Assembly: GCA_958510875.1 (NCBI GenBank)
Contig: OY294067.1
Span: 136,121,726 to 136,185,725, forward strand
Origin: Endomychus coccineus
Taxonomy: Eukaryota; Arthropoda; Insecta; Coleoptera; Endomychidae
Direction: 5' to 3'
DNA length: 64,000 nt
This document shows positions 1-9,102 of the stretch, piece after piece; the first letter of the stretch is position 1; each line of letters starts with the position of its first letter. The translations under genes and the position numbers were made by a program. The notes beneath the pieces were generated by a model. It had not been told where the DNA came from. It saw only the letters and a list, made by a program, of their open reading frames with translations, and searched no databases.

Positions 1-140
1 TCAATTGTGTAGGTGATGATTCAATATACTCATGATAAAACGGAGATTGGTCGATTTCGATATTCAGTATTTGCATGTGTCCTATATTTTGATAATTGAT
101 TATTTCCAGGGAACTTAATTTGAAATTATGACAAGTTCTA

Positions 141-1001
141 ATATGAAGCGTCTAAATGCAAATGCAGACATTTCACTTATAACCATTTTTGAGTAAAACG
201 CAAAAAACCTGCCCAGAGCTTATAACTCGATCAATCAACTTGAAATTTTGATAAAAATTTGCTATAATGTTTTTACTGATATTAGAGTTTTATTCAGAAA
301 TATCTGATTTATTATTAACAAGAAAATTTGTTTAAAAAATGACACATGTCTGCTTTTGCAGCTGAACCTTGCACATGTCTGCTTATGCATCTGAGTGAAC
401 TCCAAAATAATATTACGGCAGGCTATAAAATTTGGTATTGACATAAAAAACATCAAGAAGTATAATTGAAAAACTTGTTTATTATTTCTGTCCATATAAA
501 TGATTTTACAGTCTAACCTCAGAGTCTTGACTTTCTCTCTTTTCCATTCTTGCTTATTTGCCATTCTTTTTCTGCCTTTTCCACTAGGACTTGGTTCAAT
601 ATTACTATCGCGATCCATGTTAATACTGTATTATTGTTCACTAAATGATTCATCAGAAACAATGCGTAGATATGTATTCAAGTGAAACTTCTTCAACCAC
701 GCGCAGGTTATAATGATGAACAATATACGTCTTATTATGATCTCGAGTTCACGTGACTAACGAAGTGCAACCTGATTCGTCCACAGGCAAATGTCTGTTT
801 TTGCATCCAACTTGTATGTGCATATGTCTGCTTTTGCATCTAAGGCTAAATTTAAGACGCCAATATCGGACTCAAATGACTGTTTATGCTCCTGGACGTC
901 CGAAAATCGTTTTCCTAATAAACTCTACTTGAAGAATACATAGCCGACTCATTTTACTCGAAAAGGTGAAATGTCTGCTTGTGCATTTAGACGCTTCATA
1001 T
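141..1001. repeat. Region bounded by a 36-bp inverted repeat
   Basis: Positions 141-176 and 966-1001 are inverted copies of each other, matching at 34 of 36 bases by eye. They enclose about 790 bp with no convincing gene. The inner 262-618 minus-strand frame has a short basic stretch (residues about 13-36, around GKGRKRMANKQEWKREK) that reminds me of the N-terminus of some arthropod transposon proteins, but it then decays. A non-autonomous or dying DNA transposon would fit. I could not define a target-site duplication, so the mobile-element reading is inference. Confidence 0.45.
154..988. repeat. Dispersed 18-bp motif, at least six copies
   Basis: The motif ATGTCTGCTTTTGCATCT or a close variant occurs at 346-360, 375-392, 791-808, 824-841 and 971-988, and in inverse orientation at 154-171. 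A weaker copy lies near 877. The core TTTGCAT resembles a POU/octamer site. All copies are inside the inverted-repeat-bounded region, which suggests they belong to it. Regulatory function is unproven. Confidence 0.6.
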
Positions 1002-1024
1002 AACAGTCATCACAGTTTTGTCTC

Positions 1025-1170
1025 AATGAAACAGTTTTGTCTCGAGTGAAATTTGTCGAAACGAAGTTCCATCGCTGGATTTCTTCGCGCTACAAAAAGT
1101 TTGAACGTAGCTCTCGTTCGAAGAATGAAACAGTTTTGCCTCGGGTAAAATTTGTTGAAAAGAAATCCAC
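1025..1170. repeat. Degenerate hr-type repeat fragment
   Basis: This stretch carries the hallmark pieces of the hr arrays seen elsewhere: two copies of AAACAGTTTTG followed by C-rich CTCG and AATTTGT(C/T)GAAA, and a GAACGTA(G/A)CTCTCGTTCGA segment. It is short and diverged. From about 1180 to 1530 I see no gene. Around 1430-1500 the sequence resembles the junction between the small acidic gene and its hr array near 11,470-11,530, so a cassette probably once existed here. Confidence 0.5.
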
Positions 1171-1529
1171 CTTGTAATCATTCTTGGAAGTCTGTTTGAA
1201 GTTCACCACGGACAATGATCTATGCGTCGAGAAGTATAGACAAGTATGTAATTGGCAAGTGTACGAATAATCGCGATCGCTTTGACTCGGACCATTTTTA
1301 CCGATCACAAATGGAAAACCAACGACTGACAAATAATTGTACAAGTAACCCACTCACACGACATGGCAAGTATACGCAAGTAACGATTATTCGCCAAGTA
1401 CATGGGTCGTTTGAGCCCGACTTCAGATAAAAATAAAAACAGTAGAACCTAAAGTCTCGTTTATTATTCACAATGAATCACATTCATAGTTCGTATCGGA
1501 ACTGATCGATTTTGCGTCTTGATATAATA

Positions 1530-1710
1530 TTACTGTGTCGGTCGTTGTTCCGTTTTTCGCTACCTACGTATCGATTTCTTCTAATTCCCCCGTTCTCGAT
1601 TCTGGTTCGTCGTCGTTTTCTTTTCCATTACCGGAAATTGAATTCAATGACGGCGATTTTTCGTTCAAACACGACCATTGTTTTTCTTTCGAATGTGACC
1701 TACCCGTAGA
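1530..1710 (-). pseudogene. Inverted fragment of the 2.5-4.4 kb family gene
   Basis: Read on the minus strand this segment encodes the same acidic, serine-rich repeat seen in the gene at 2542-4391: a K(E)SPSLNS-like block, then a PESRT-ELEEIDT-like block and a V-A-NG-TT block. The resemblance is strongest to about 3110-3280 of that gene. It is an isolated, inverted, partial copy with no start or C-terminal domain. From 1711 to 2372 I see no convincing gene; the small frames there lack family features. Confidence 0.6.
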
Positions 1711-2372
1711 ATACCAGGTACCAATATTAGAGCTCTTACACATCTTGAGATGTAGGTCGTTTGCTAGTGTGCCAAAAAAGAAAGCAGTACGTCTCTTTAC
1801 TCTTGTACCAATATTAGACGCATTTACTTACACAACATTCAAAATGTTCAAATAAATTCAGACATTATTGAAGAGGACATTATAGATGAGGTAGATGTTG
1901 ATAATGTCATCATTCACTAAGCACCCTCCAAGTGAAGACGGAAATGGTTCAATCAATATTTTGAACCGATTTCGATGATACAACCAGCAGTTCCAGAAAT
2001 ATTGTAAATTGTTGAGGTCTATAACTAACTGAACGGGACAGGAAGAGGAATATATCAAAACAATGCAAAACATATTCGCTACTACGATATAAATGGAGAG
2101 GAAATGAAAATATCGTTTACAACTATTATTTTATAAATGTTCCATACACATCTCGAGTCACACGAAAAGAGCGACCGTTTATCCGCAAAGTTGAACGTTA
2201 TTTTGGTTTTCGGATCGTCGTATAAGAACGGCCGTGACATAGGGATAGAAAACAAATTACTTCTATTGTGAATTGTAGCGGCGGCGTTTCCAGAGACACC
2301 GTCGCCACCACACAGATACCACAAACACATGATTATGATGTTTTTGCGATGAACGTGTACGTTGGAATCGCT

Positions 2373-2464
2373 CAATTTCAAAATTGTGTTTTGCATGAGG
2401 GTGAAATTCGTATCTCATGACAGTCATCGATTCGTTGTACGGAGGGGATTCGAATGTATATAAA
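2373..2464 (+). promoter_or_regulatory. Fanzor 3'-end-like module followed by TATA box
   Basis: Bases 2373-2426 match the last codons of the Fanzor gene at 9103-11076 and the bases just after its stop, including the stretch GGTGAAATTCGTATCTCATG. The match then stops, and TATATAAA follows at 2457-2464, about 80 bases before the gene at 2542. The sequence supports an old Fanzor right end now lying in a promoter. Use as a promoter or as a guide-RNA scaffold is inference. Confidence 0.5.
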
Positions 2465-2541
2465 GCCCGATAACATGTAGAATAAGGACATTCCATTCAA
2501 GTCAGAGTGTTATCTAATACGGGTGCATACGACTTATCCAA

Positions 2542-4391
2542 ATGTCGTATGTTAGTGGTAAAAATTTCATTGTGTCATCACAAGAACGCGAAAGATCGAA
2601 GAATCTCACAGTTCGTTATAGGTCGCGCCCGATTGACGAAAAATCATCGTACGTTAACGAGAAATCCCCATCGTTAGATTCGATATCTTGCGATGAGAAT
2701 GGTACGGACGACGAGTCAGAATCGGAGAGAAGAAAAAATAAAAGAAACAGTTCATCGATCACGACCGGTGGCAGAACGACCAACGTGTCATATTTGACAG
2801 CTAAACAAAAACATCTTACGTCAATGAAAAATCGCCATCGTTACATACAATTTCTTCTGATGATGACACAACGGACGAAGGATCAGAATCGGAAACGGAA
2901 AATGGAGAAGAACACAGCACATCGGTCCGGAACAATGGAATATCGACCGACGTGATAGCCGAGCAATCGTCTCGCGTTAACGATCAGTCTCCACCGTCAA
3001 TTTCAATTTCTGGCGATGAAAACGAAGCGGACGGCGACCCAGACCCAGAATCGAAAACAGAAAAGGGGAAGGGAAGTAGCACGTCGATCGCAAACGACGA
3101 AATAACTACCAACAGGTCACATTCGATAGAAAAACAATCGTCGTGTGTGAAAGGAAAATCGCCGTCATTAAATTCACTTTCTGGTAATGGAAACGAACCT
3201 GACAACGAACCAGAATCGAGAACGGAAGAGTTAGAAGAAATTGATACGTTGGTAGCGAGAAATGGAGGAACAACGATCGACGCAGTAATAATCGATATGA
3301 TACAAGATGATATCGAACGTTCCGTTGCTGATATGGTACCCGACATCACCGCAAATCTCGCTGTTGAACAGGAGAGCGTAACCATACCGCCGAATTCCAT
3401 ATCGAATCCCAAACTACACTCGCTACGTACCAGCTATCCATCGAGTGTCGATTTACGGGGAAAATCGGAACATCGTAGTGAAATATCGAGAAAACGAAAA
3501 TCGGAAATGACTTGCGACGAACAACATATCATGAAAGTTTCACCATTGTCATTACCGCAACCACAATTACCTCAATCGTCCGCATCGAAATCACCGAAAA
3601 TTCGTTCGGAACATCGAACGACGAGATCAAATCGACGGTGTATAAACCAAATGTCATCCGAAGCGATCGAAATGAAATTACCGTTCACGATAAGCTATGG
3701 CCAACCCATTACCGCATCGCTAATAACCGAAATGTTTTGTCGTGAACTATCAATCATCCGTGGTGTGTCGAAGAAAAATATAATTATCGAACTCACTAAT
3801 TTGAATATGAAATCGATTCATGCCGATATGAACGCAAATGATCGTCCCGTTGAGTTCCATTGGATATTGAAAAGGTACGTAGATTTAACGAAAAACAATT
3901 TGGAGATAATTTTCGAGAAGTATAACGTGGAAGTGGAAAAATTAAAGATGCTTGTTCATATGAACTTGTTGATGTGGGCGATCGAGGATGCGATCCGAGC
4001 GTACCCGATTATCGATCACGCGCGTCAATCCGAATCGATTGATAACTATACCAAAGAGGTGGTGGAAGAATTTACGCAAATACTATTACCGATTATGCAT
4101 GATCGGAAGAGAGAAAAGCTCGAAATAATCGGCGCATTGAAGACAGCATGGAGGAAGACGATGAGAGAGATTTATATTAGACATTTTGGCAGCGAAGACG
4201 AGCTTCACCCGATTCACCCGTTTTTTCAGTACATACTCCGAGGTTGTAGCAATCAAAATATACTCGCCAAACAAAGCGACGACATGATTAGTATAATAAC
4301 GAACGAAATTCCCAAAATCGATAATATATTGCGAACATTAACACATTTCCAAATAATGCGAATTCTAAAACGGAAATGTTACGAGTGCTAA
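2542..4391 (+). CDS. Acidic repeat protein of a three-member family, frame interrupted
   Basis: I do not recognise this protein. The frame from ATG 2542 runs to 2955; the frame that continues to 4391 is offset by -1. Acidic repeats of about 55 residues (SPSL-x-S-I-S, DEN/DDD, ESE/PES blocks) run across the break: the repeat leaves the first frame near 2806-2812, at a run of five A, and continues in the second. The break is therefore a one-base length change, a sequencing error, or a -1 ribosomal shift. The last 240 residues form a folded, mostly helical domain shared with the genes at 19463-21046 and 21698-23257: an LTNL motif, a QIN/HMN-L-V block, a LK-AWR-x3-EI block, an LRG-x2-N block and an H-x2-IMR-LK end. 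Function unknown. Confidence 0.65.
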
Positions 4392-4479
4392 TGAAAAGAA
4401 TTTTTCGTACGATTTATAAAATGTATTTCATATGTAATTCGAATAAAAATGTCAGAAAATATTGCGATTCATTTCACGT

Positions 4480-4950
4480 AACTCACGTACCCCAACGTAA
4501 AGGCCATAAGATACAAATTTCACTCTCATAGGAAATATAATTTTTAAATTCCGTCAGACAAACAAATTCATTTGGCGTTTTGCAGCGATAATCGATCAAC
4601 TAGAGACCAACCGAAATTATGTTATTCGCGACATTAACGTCACGATTCCAAGTGATTTTACATTTTCGGCAAATTTGAAATCTACGATCGTATCATTTCT
4701 ATTTATGGTGGTGGTAGTGGTGTGTTTTGGTGGTAACGGCATTTTACCGAAACATTTCGAGCAACGTATCGTTTATCGCGTCGGCGATAGAACGCATGTA
4801 CAAGCAGCTCTATGGTAGGTTTTTTATTTCTGCCATAGCCTTTCGCGATATTCAAAATATGTTGAGTTATCGGATTCGAGTCAGCAGCAAGCATCAAAAC
4901 GTCAACCAAATATATTGGGTTGTCGGATTCGAGCTTGGCAAGAATCATAC
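4480..4950 (-). pseudogene. Fanzor C-terminal relic
   Basis: On the minus strand the segment contains a recognisable YGRNKKP block followed by an RRRDK block (about 4890-4770), then the RuvC-III region with the WNRDVNAARNI-like stretch and the C-terminal tail (about 4680-4530). Stops and frame changes interrupt it. It ends at the same right-end motif as the intact Fanzor, in degenerate form. Gene order and orientation match a 3' half of the 9103-11076 gene. It is clearly non-functional as a nuclease. Confidence 0.75.
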
Positions 4951-4972
4951 CTCTCGAAGCATCGTATTCGGC

Positions 4973-5000
4973 AAAAAAAAAAAAAAAAAAAAAAAAAAAA
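4973..5000 (+). repeat. A28 homopolymer
   Basis: Twenty-eight consecutive A lie between the Fanzor relic and the stop codon of the next gene. Such a long pure run is exceptional in this window. It may be replication slippage or the poly(A) tail of a reverse-transcribed insertion; the length may also be a sequencing estimate. Confidence 0.9.
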
Positions 5001-5007
5001 CAAATCG

Positions 5008-6669
5008 TTAAAATATAATAATTCTTTTAATCAGAAATAATACACCTTGATTTTTGATAATCTCAACATTACACGAAAACCTCAAATATTGTGAGCTACG
5101 TCTTGAATACACCATCGAGTGCGTGTTTTTCATCCTATCAGCGTTCACACCAATGTTACTCAAATATTTCTTATTCCAATTATCATTCTTGTGCACCCAC
5201 AATCGAACTCCATCGTATTTGACCGTAATATCTTCACATTTGATCGATGTTCTTGCCACAAATTCGTCTCCCATAAAAATAGGCGTTACAGCATTCTTGC
5301 ATCGAAGGACCTTCATCGAATTCTTCTTGCCACGTATACATTTCGCAATACCATTATGAACGCCGTCGATAACACAAACACGCGCCCATAAGAATTCGCT
5401 CAGCAGTCGAGTGATTCGCAATTGTGTGTCATCATCGATTACTTCGATACGCTCGTGATCGACTAATTTCAATATATCTACGCACGTGAGAATCTTATCG
5501 TTTTTCACTATCATTCCTACGTTTGGCTCGATCGCGAGTTTTCCACCCAACGGAACGTCCGAAAATAACGGTTCAACGATCGTTCCAAAATCCGGTTGTC
5601 GAAATAATATTTTCGCACTATAAAATAGGAAAGCGCCATTTCCGTTTATATCGAACGTTCCTTTCCGATTCAATAAATATCGCAGAATATATAATTCTCG
5701 CGATTCGACACTTGATTCTTCGTAATCCCTATACCCGTATAATTTCCTCATTAAACAATTATCAATTTCCGACAATTTATCGATAAATTTCATGCCGGCA
5801 TCACCTACGAATCGAGCAGTTTTCGTATCGATGCCGTCAATCGTACCGTTGGTGCGAACGTCTATACTAGGTCGATACGTGTCTTCTCTCACATCCAACA
5901 GCTCGATTTTAGAAAACGATATCCTATCGACCCGTTGTTTCTGAATGTTTCCCATTTCCCTGAGTTTACTTTCGTCTTCGACTATTACTATATACGGTAG
6001 CATCAAATAACAAACAGGTACGCGGTAAACGCTTCGTACGAAGAGTGTCGGTTCGGTCTCGTTCGCACAAATTTTCTCACAAGTAGCACTGTCGGAGTCT
6101 TTCGCGTTCACACATTTTACGAATGCATCCAAAACGACCCTGTATTCGTGGTTATTCTCGTGCGCGATGTAATAATAATATTTGTTTTTTACGGATCGGT
6201 CGTACAACGATAATATCCGTTTGTTGTCAAACCGCTCCTTCTTGTTCTTTCTCCTCTTCTTTTTTTTCGTTTCGCTATTCATCGTATCGGTACAAGCTGC
6301 CAAGATATTCCTACGAACTTGTTTGATGTGTTCATCGTTGTGGCCATCATCGCTAGACGGTTGTCGCACTAATATATATTCGTCATTTACGGGGTTATCG
6401 TCTACTTTAGGTTGCACCCGTAAATCATATTTGACGAGCGCTTCTTCGGACTGACCTCGTTGCCACATCGGTCGTTCTTGTTGCACTTCTGACAATTCAT
6501 CTGATGGCTTCCCGTCCACAATACCATCGACGTTGTTAAAATTGTCGAAATTCGAACATATCTCTTGGTAGTCGGCATCGACGATCGTGGTGTCATATCG
6601 TAATAGTTTTTCGAAGTCACAAATATCGTCGTTGTATTCAGATGTCTCCGTGTCATCGTGCAGATTCAT
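5008..6669 (-). CDS. Unknown 553-aa protein
   Basis: A long uninterrupted frame starts at ATG 6669 and ends just beyond the A28 run. I do not recognise a domain. The first 170 residues are acidic and then strongly basic (a KKKKRRKNKK cluster near residues 137-146), like a nuclear localisation signal. The rest looks like an ordinary globular protein with scattered Cys and no membrane segment. The very C-terminus (…LIKRIIIF) runs close to the low-complexity A tract and may have been altered by it. It stands alone between a decayed region and an hr array. A nuclear or virion role is possible but not shown. Confidence 0.75.
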   Translation of the reverse strand: MNLHDDTETSEYNDDICDFEKLLRYDTTIVDADYQEICSNFDNFNNVDGIVDGKPSDELSEVQQERPMWQRGQSEEALVKYDLRVQPKVDDNPVNDEYILVRQPSSDDGHNDEHIKQVRRNILAACTDTMNSETKKKKRRKNKKERFDNKRILSLYDRSVKNKYYYYIAHENNHEYRVVLDAFVKCVNAKDSDSATCEKICANETEPTLFVRSVYRVPVCYLMLPYIVIVEDESKLREMGNIQKQRVDRISFSKIELLDVREDTYRPSIDVRTNGTIDGIDTKTARFVGDAGMKFIDKLSEIDNCLMRKLYGYRDYEESSVESRELYILRYLLNRKGTFDINGNGAFLFYSAKILFRQPDFGTIVEPLFSDVPLGGKLAIEPNVGMIVKNDKILTCVDILKLVDHERIEVIDDDTQLRITRLLSEFLWARVCVIDGVHNGIAKCIRGKKNSMKVLRCKNAVTPIFMGDEFVARTSIKCEDITVKYDGVRLWVHKNDNWNKKYLSNIGVNADRMKNTHSMVYSRRSSQYLRFSCNVEIIKNQGVLFLIKRIIIF

Positions 6670-6819
6670 AGTTCGAATACCGCACTACATCTCGAACGAA
6701 TGGCTGACGTTGGAACGACCGAGATCGGAATACTGGTATCTAAATATTGGTACGATTGCGATTATATAATACGAAGATGATCTCATACCGCCCCTCCACG
6801 TTTATCGCGCATAACGCCA

Positions 6820-7900
6820 ACGATCGTGCGAGAAATGAAATCGTAAAATATTTTCTGATGAACAAACTCTGTCAGCCTAGAATCTCTTGTCGAACGAATC
6901 TCCAAACTTATAAGTTCCTCGTCATGCGTACTAGCGTCATCGAGAAACAGTTTTATCTCGAATGAAATTTGTTGAAACAAAATCTCACCGGTGGATTTCT
7001 TCGAGCTGCAAAATCTTTGAACGTGAATCTCGTTCGAGAAATGAAATCGTAAAATATTTTCTGATGAACAAACTTTGTCCACCTAGAATCTCTCGATCGA
7101 GGAATGAAACAGTTTTGTCTCGAATGAAATTTGTTGAAACGAAATCGCACCGGTGGATTTCTTCGAGCTGCAAAATCTTTGAACGTGAATCTCGTTCGAG
7201 AAATGAAATCGTAAAATATTTTCTGATGAACAAACTTTGTCCGCCTAAAATCTTTCGTCGAACGAATCTCCAAACTTATAAGTTCCTCGTCATGCGTACT
7301 AGCGTCATCGAGAAACAGTTTTGCCTCGAATGAAATTTGTTGAAACGAAATCTCACCGGTGGATTTCTTCGAGCTGCAAAATCTTTGAACGTGAATCTCG
7401 TTCGAGAAATGAAATCGTAAAATATTTTCTGATGAACAAACTTTGTCCACCTAGAATCTCTCGATCGAGGAATGAAACAGTTTTGTCTCGAATGAAATTT
7501 GTTGAAACGAAATCTCACCGGTGGATTTCTTCGAGCTGCAAAATCTTTGAACGTGAATCTCGTTCGAGAAATGAAATCGTAAAATATTTTCTGATGAACA
7601 AACTTTGTCCGTCTAAAATCTCTCGTCGAACAAATGTCCAAACTTATAAGTTTCTCGTCATGCGCACTGGCCTCATCGAGAAACTGTTTTGTCTCGAGTG
7701 AAATTTGCTGAAACGAAATCTCACCGGTGGATTTCTTCGGGCTACAAAAACTTTGAACGAAACTTTCGTCGAACGAGTCTCCAAACTTAAAGTTCCTCGT
7801 CATGCGCACTAGCTCCGTCGAGAAACAGTTTTGCCTCGAATGAAATCTCTTGAAACGAAATCTCACCGGTTGGATTTCTTCGAGCTGCGAAAACTTTCAC
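6820..7900. repeat. hr-like repeat array 1
   Basis: Tandem, partly alternating units each contain AATTTGTTGAAACGAAATC, an imperfect palindrome centred on CACCGGTG, a TCTTCGAGCTGCAAAA(A) block, a GAACGAGA/TCTCGTTC inverted pair and a CGTCATGCGCACTAG block. Baculovirus hr regions are likewise arrays of imperfect palindromes and act as origins and enhancers; that role here is by analogy. Frames through it change with each unit and are not genes. It leads directly into the conserved element at 7890. Confidence 0.85.
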
Positions 7901-8476
7901 AGCAGTGATGACTCACAGTTACGTGACGTATACGTGACGTATCACGGGGGCAACGAAAATTGTGGAACGCAACATCCAGCTCTCGCGAGAAGCTAGCGCC
8001 AAGTCTAGACAGTCAATGGGGCTCCACGTACCCCCATAGCACCCCTGCACCCCTATATATATAATATATATATATTATATATATATTATATATATAACCT
8101 CCGCGACGGCCTGCTCCTTCTTACTACTACGTTGTTCTTACTCTGGTCAAGGAGGTTTAGGATCACGGGCGAGAAGCTTGCTGATTATATAGTTAATTTA
8201 GGGTCAGCTGAGTGAATACTCGATTCTCATTGGACTAGAGCCAATTGACGTCACAAAAATCCTAAAATCTACTGATTTCTGACGAAAATCACGGTAGAAG
8301 GGGTAAAATTTTGATCAGATTCAATTCAGAGTTTCGAGAGCGAAGTCGATTGAGGTTAAATTGTACAATATTAAACCCACCCCATCCACAGATTTAGTAA
8401 TTTCATGATATTCGTGAGACATCTATGAAAGATTTAATACTGTACACGTTGATTGGAAGTTCAAGGGAATTCTACC

Positions 8477-8716
8477 AGATGGCGTTCATCTGCTTTTTGT
8501 AACAAATTGATATAACTTTTCGATAGGTGGCGCTCACCAAGTTGTCACATCGGAATTGCATTATATTTCGAAAGATGGCGCTTTTTACATTACCTCAACG
8601 GGATCGCATTACATTTTAATATGTGGCGCTCTTCACGTTACTCCGACGAAATTGCATTACATTTCGGTAGATGTCTCCGAATACTATTTCCGATCAGAAA
8701 TTATCGCACTAAGATC
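8477..8716 (+). repeat. 48-bp minisatellite with (A)GRTGGCGCT core
   Basis: Units begin at 8477, 8525, 8573, 8621 and 8669, exactly 48 bases apart. The starts read AGATGGCGTT, AGGTGGCGCT, AGATGGCGCT, ATGTGGCGCT and a degenerate AGATGTCTCC. The core resembles the insect CTCF consensus (AGGTGGCGC). Because 48 is a multiple of three, a frame 8556-8876 stays open with a 16-residue repeat; I treat that as a by-product, though the frame is also open in the inverted copies. Confidence 0.75.
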
Positions 8717-9057
8717 GCTGAATCTGTTTCTACAACGATGCATAGTTTTGAAATTCGCATCTCATAACGACTACGTTAGAGTAATCTTCGATTTTCATAT
8801 AGGGGGGGAGGGAGGGGGTCGAGCGTATAAAATTTTACAATTTAATCTCTCGGACGAGAATTGCGTGCAGAAATAGGAACAACTGGTACGTTGACAACTC
8901 TATCTTTTCTATCGACGTTTAATAAAACTATGTATCGTTGAAGTCGTTAGTCGATAAATTTTGGTCGTTAGTGGATATGTTCGATTCCATTTCATGTATG
9001 CAAAATACGTTCGGAACGAGAAACGACCTAAACGTTAACGCCCACCAATCGCCAGCG

Positions 9058-9098
9058 TATAAATAAGGCCGCGGTATACATGTCGATTCAGTTTCAGT
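9058..9098 (+). promoter_or_regulatory. Fanzor promoter: TATA plus TCAGT
   Basis: TATAAATAA lies at 9058-9066 and TCAGT at 9088-9092 and again at 9094-9098, so the TATA-to-initiator distance is about 30 bases. TCAGT is the common arthropod initiator and is used by baculovirus early genes. The ATG follows at 9103, so the leader would be very short. The inverted Fanzor copy has the same arrangement. Confidence 0.7.
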
Positions 9099-9102
9099 CG
9101 AC

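Larger units (their letters stand above)
7890..9100 (+). repeat. Conserved 1.2-kb element, copy A (full length)
   Basis: This element is repeated, inverted, at 42425-41220 and 49500-48343, and partly at 12560-13085. Parts in order: CRE-like GTGACGTATACGTGACGT-type repeats; a GGGGGCTCCACGTACCCCC-type block; a (TA)n palindrome near 8052-8095; a CTCATTGG CCAAT box with TTGACGTCAC; a five-unit 48-bp minisatellite (8477-8716); a G-rich run near 8802-8819; a TATAAAA box at 8830; and a CCAAT-box region near 9045. The whole looks like a dense regulatory or origin element. It ends at the Fanzor promoter. Confidence 0.8.

Noticed and set aside
141..1001. Target-site duplication for the inverted-repeat-bounded region
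   Set aside because: The flanks (TTCTA on the left, AACAG on the right) do not match, so transposition was not claimed as fact.
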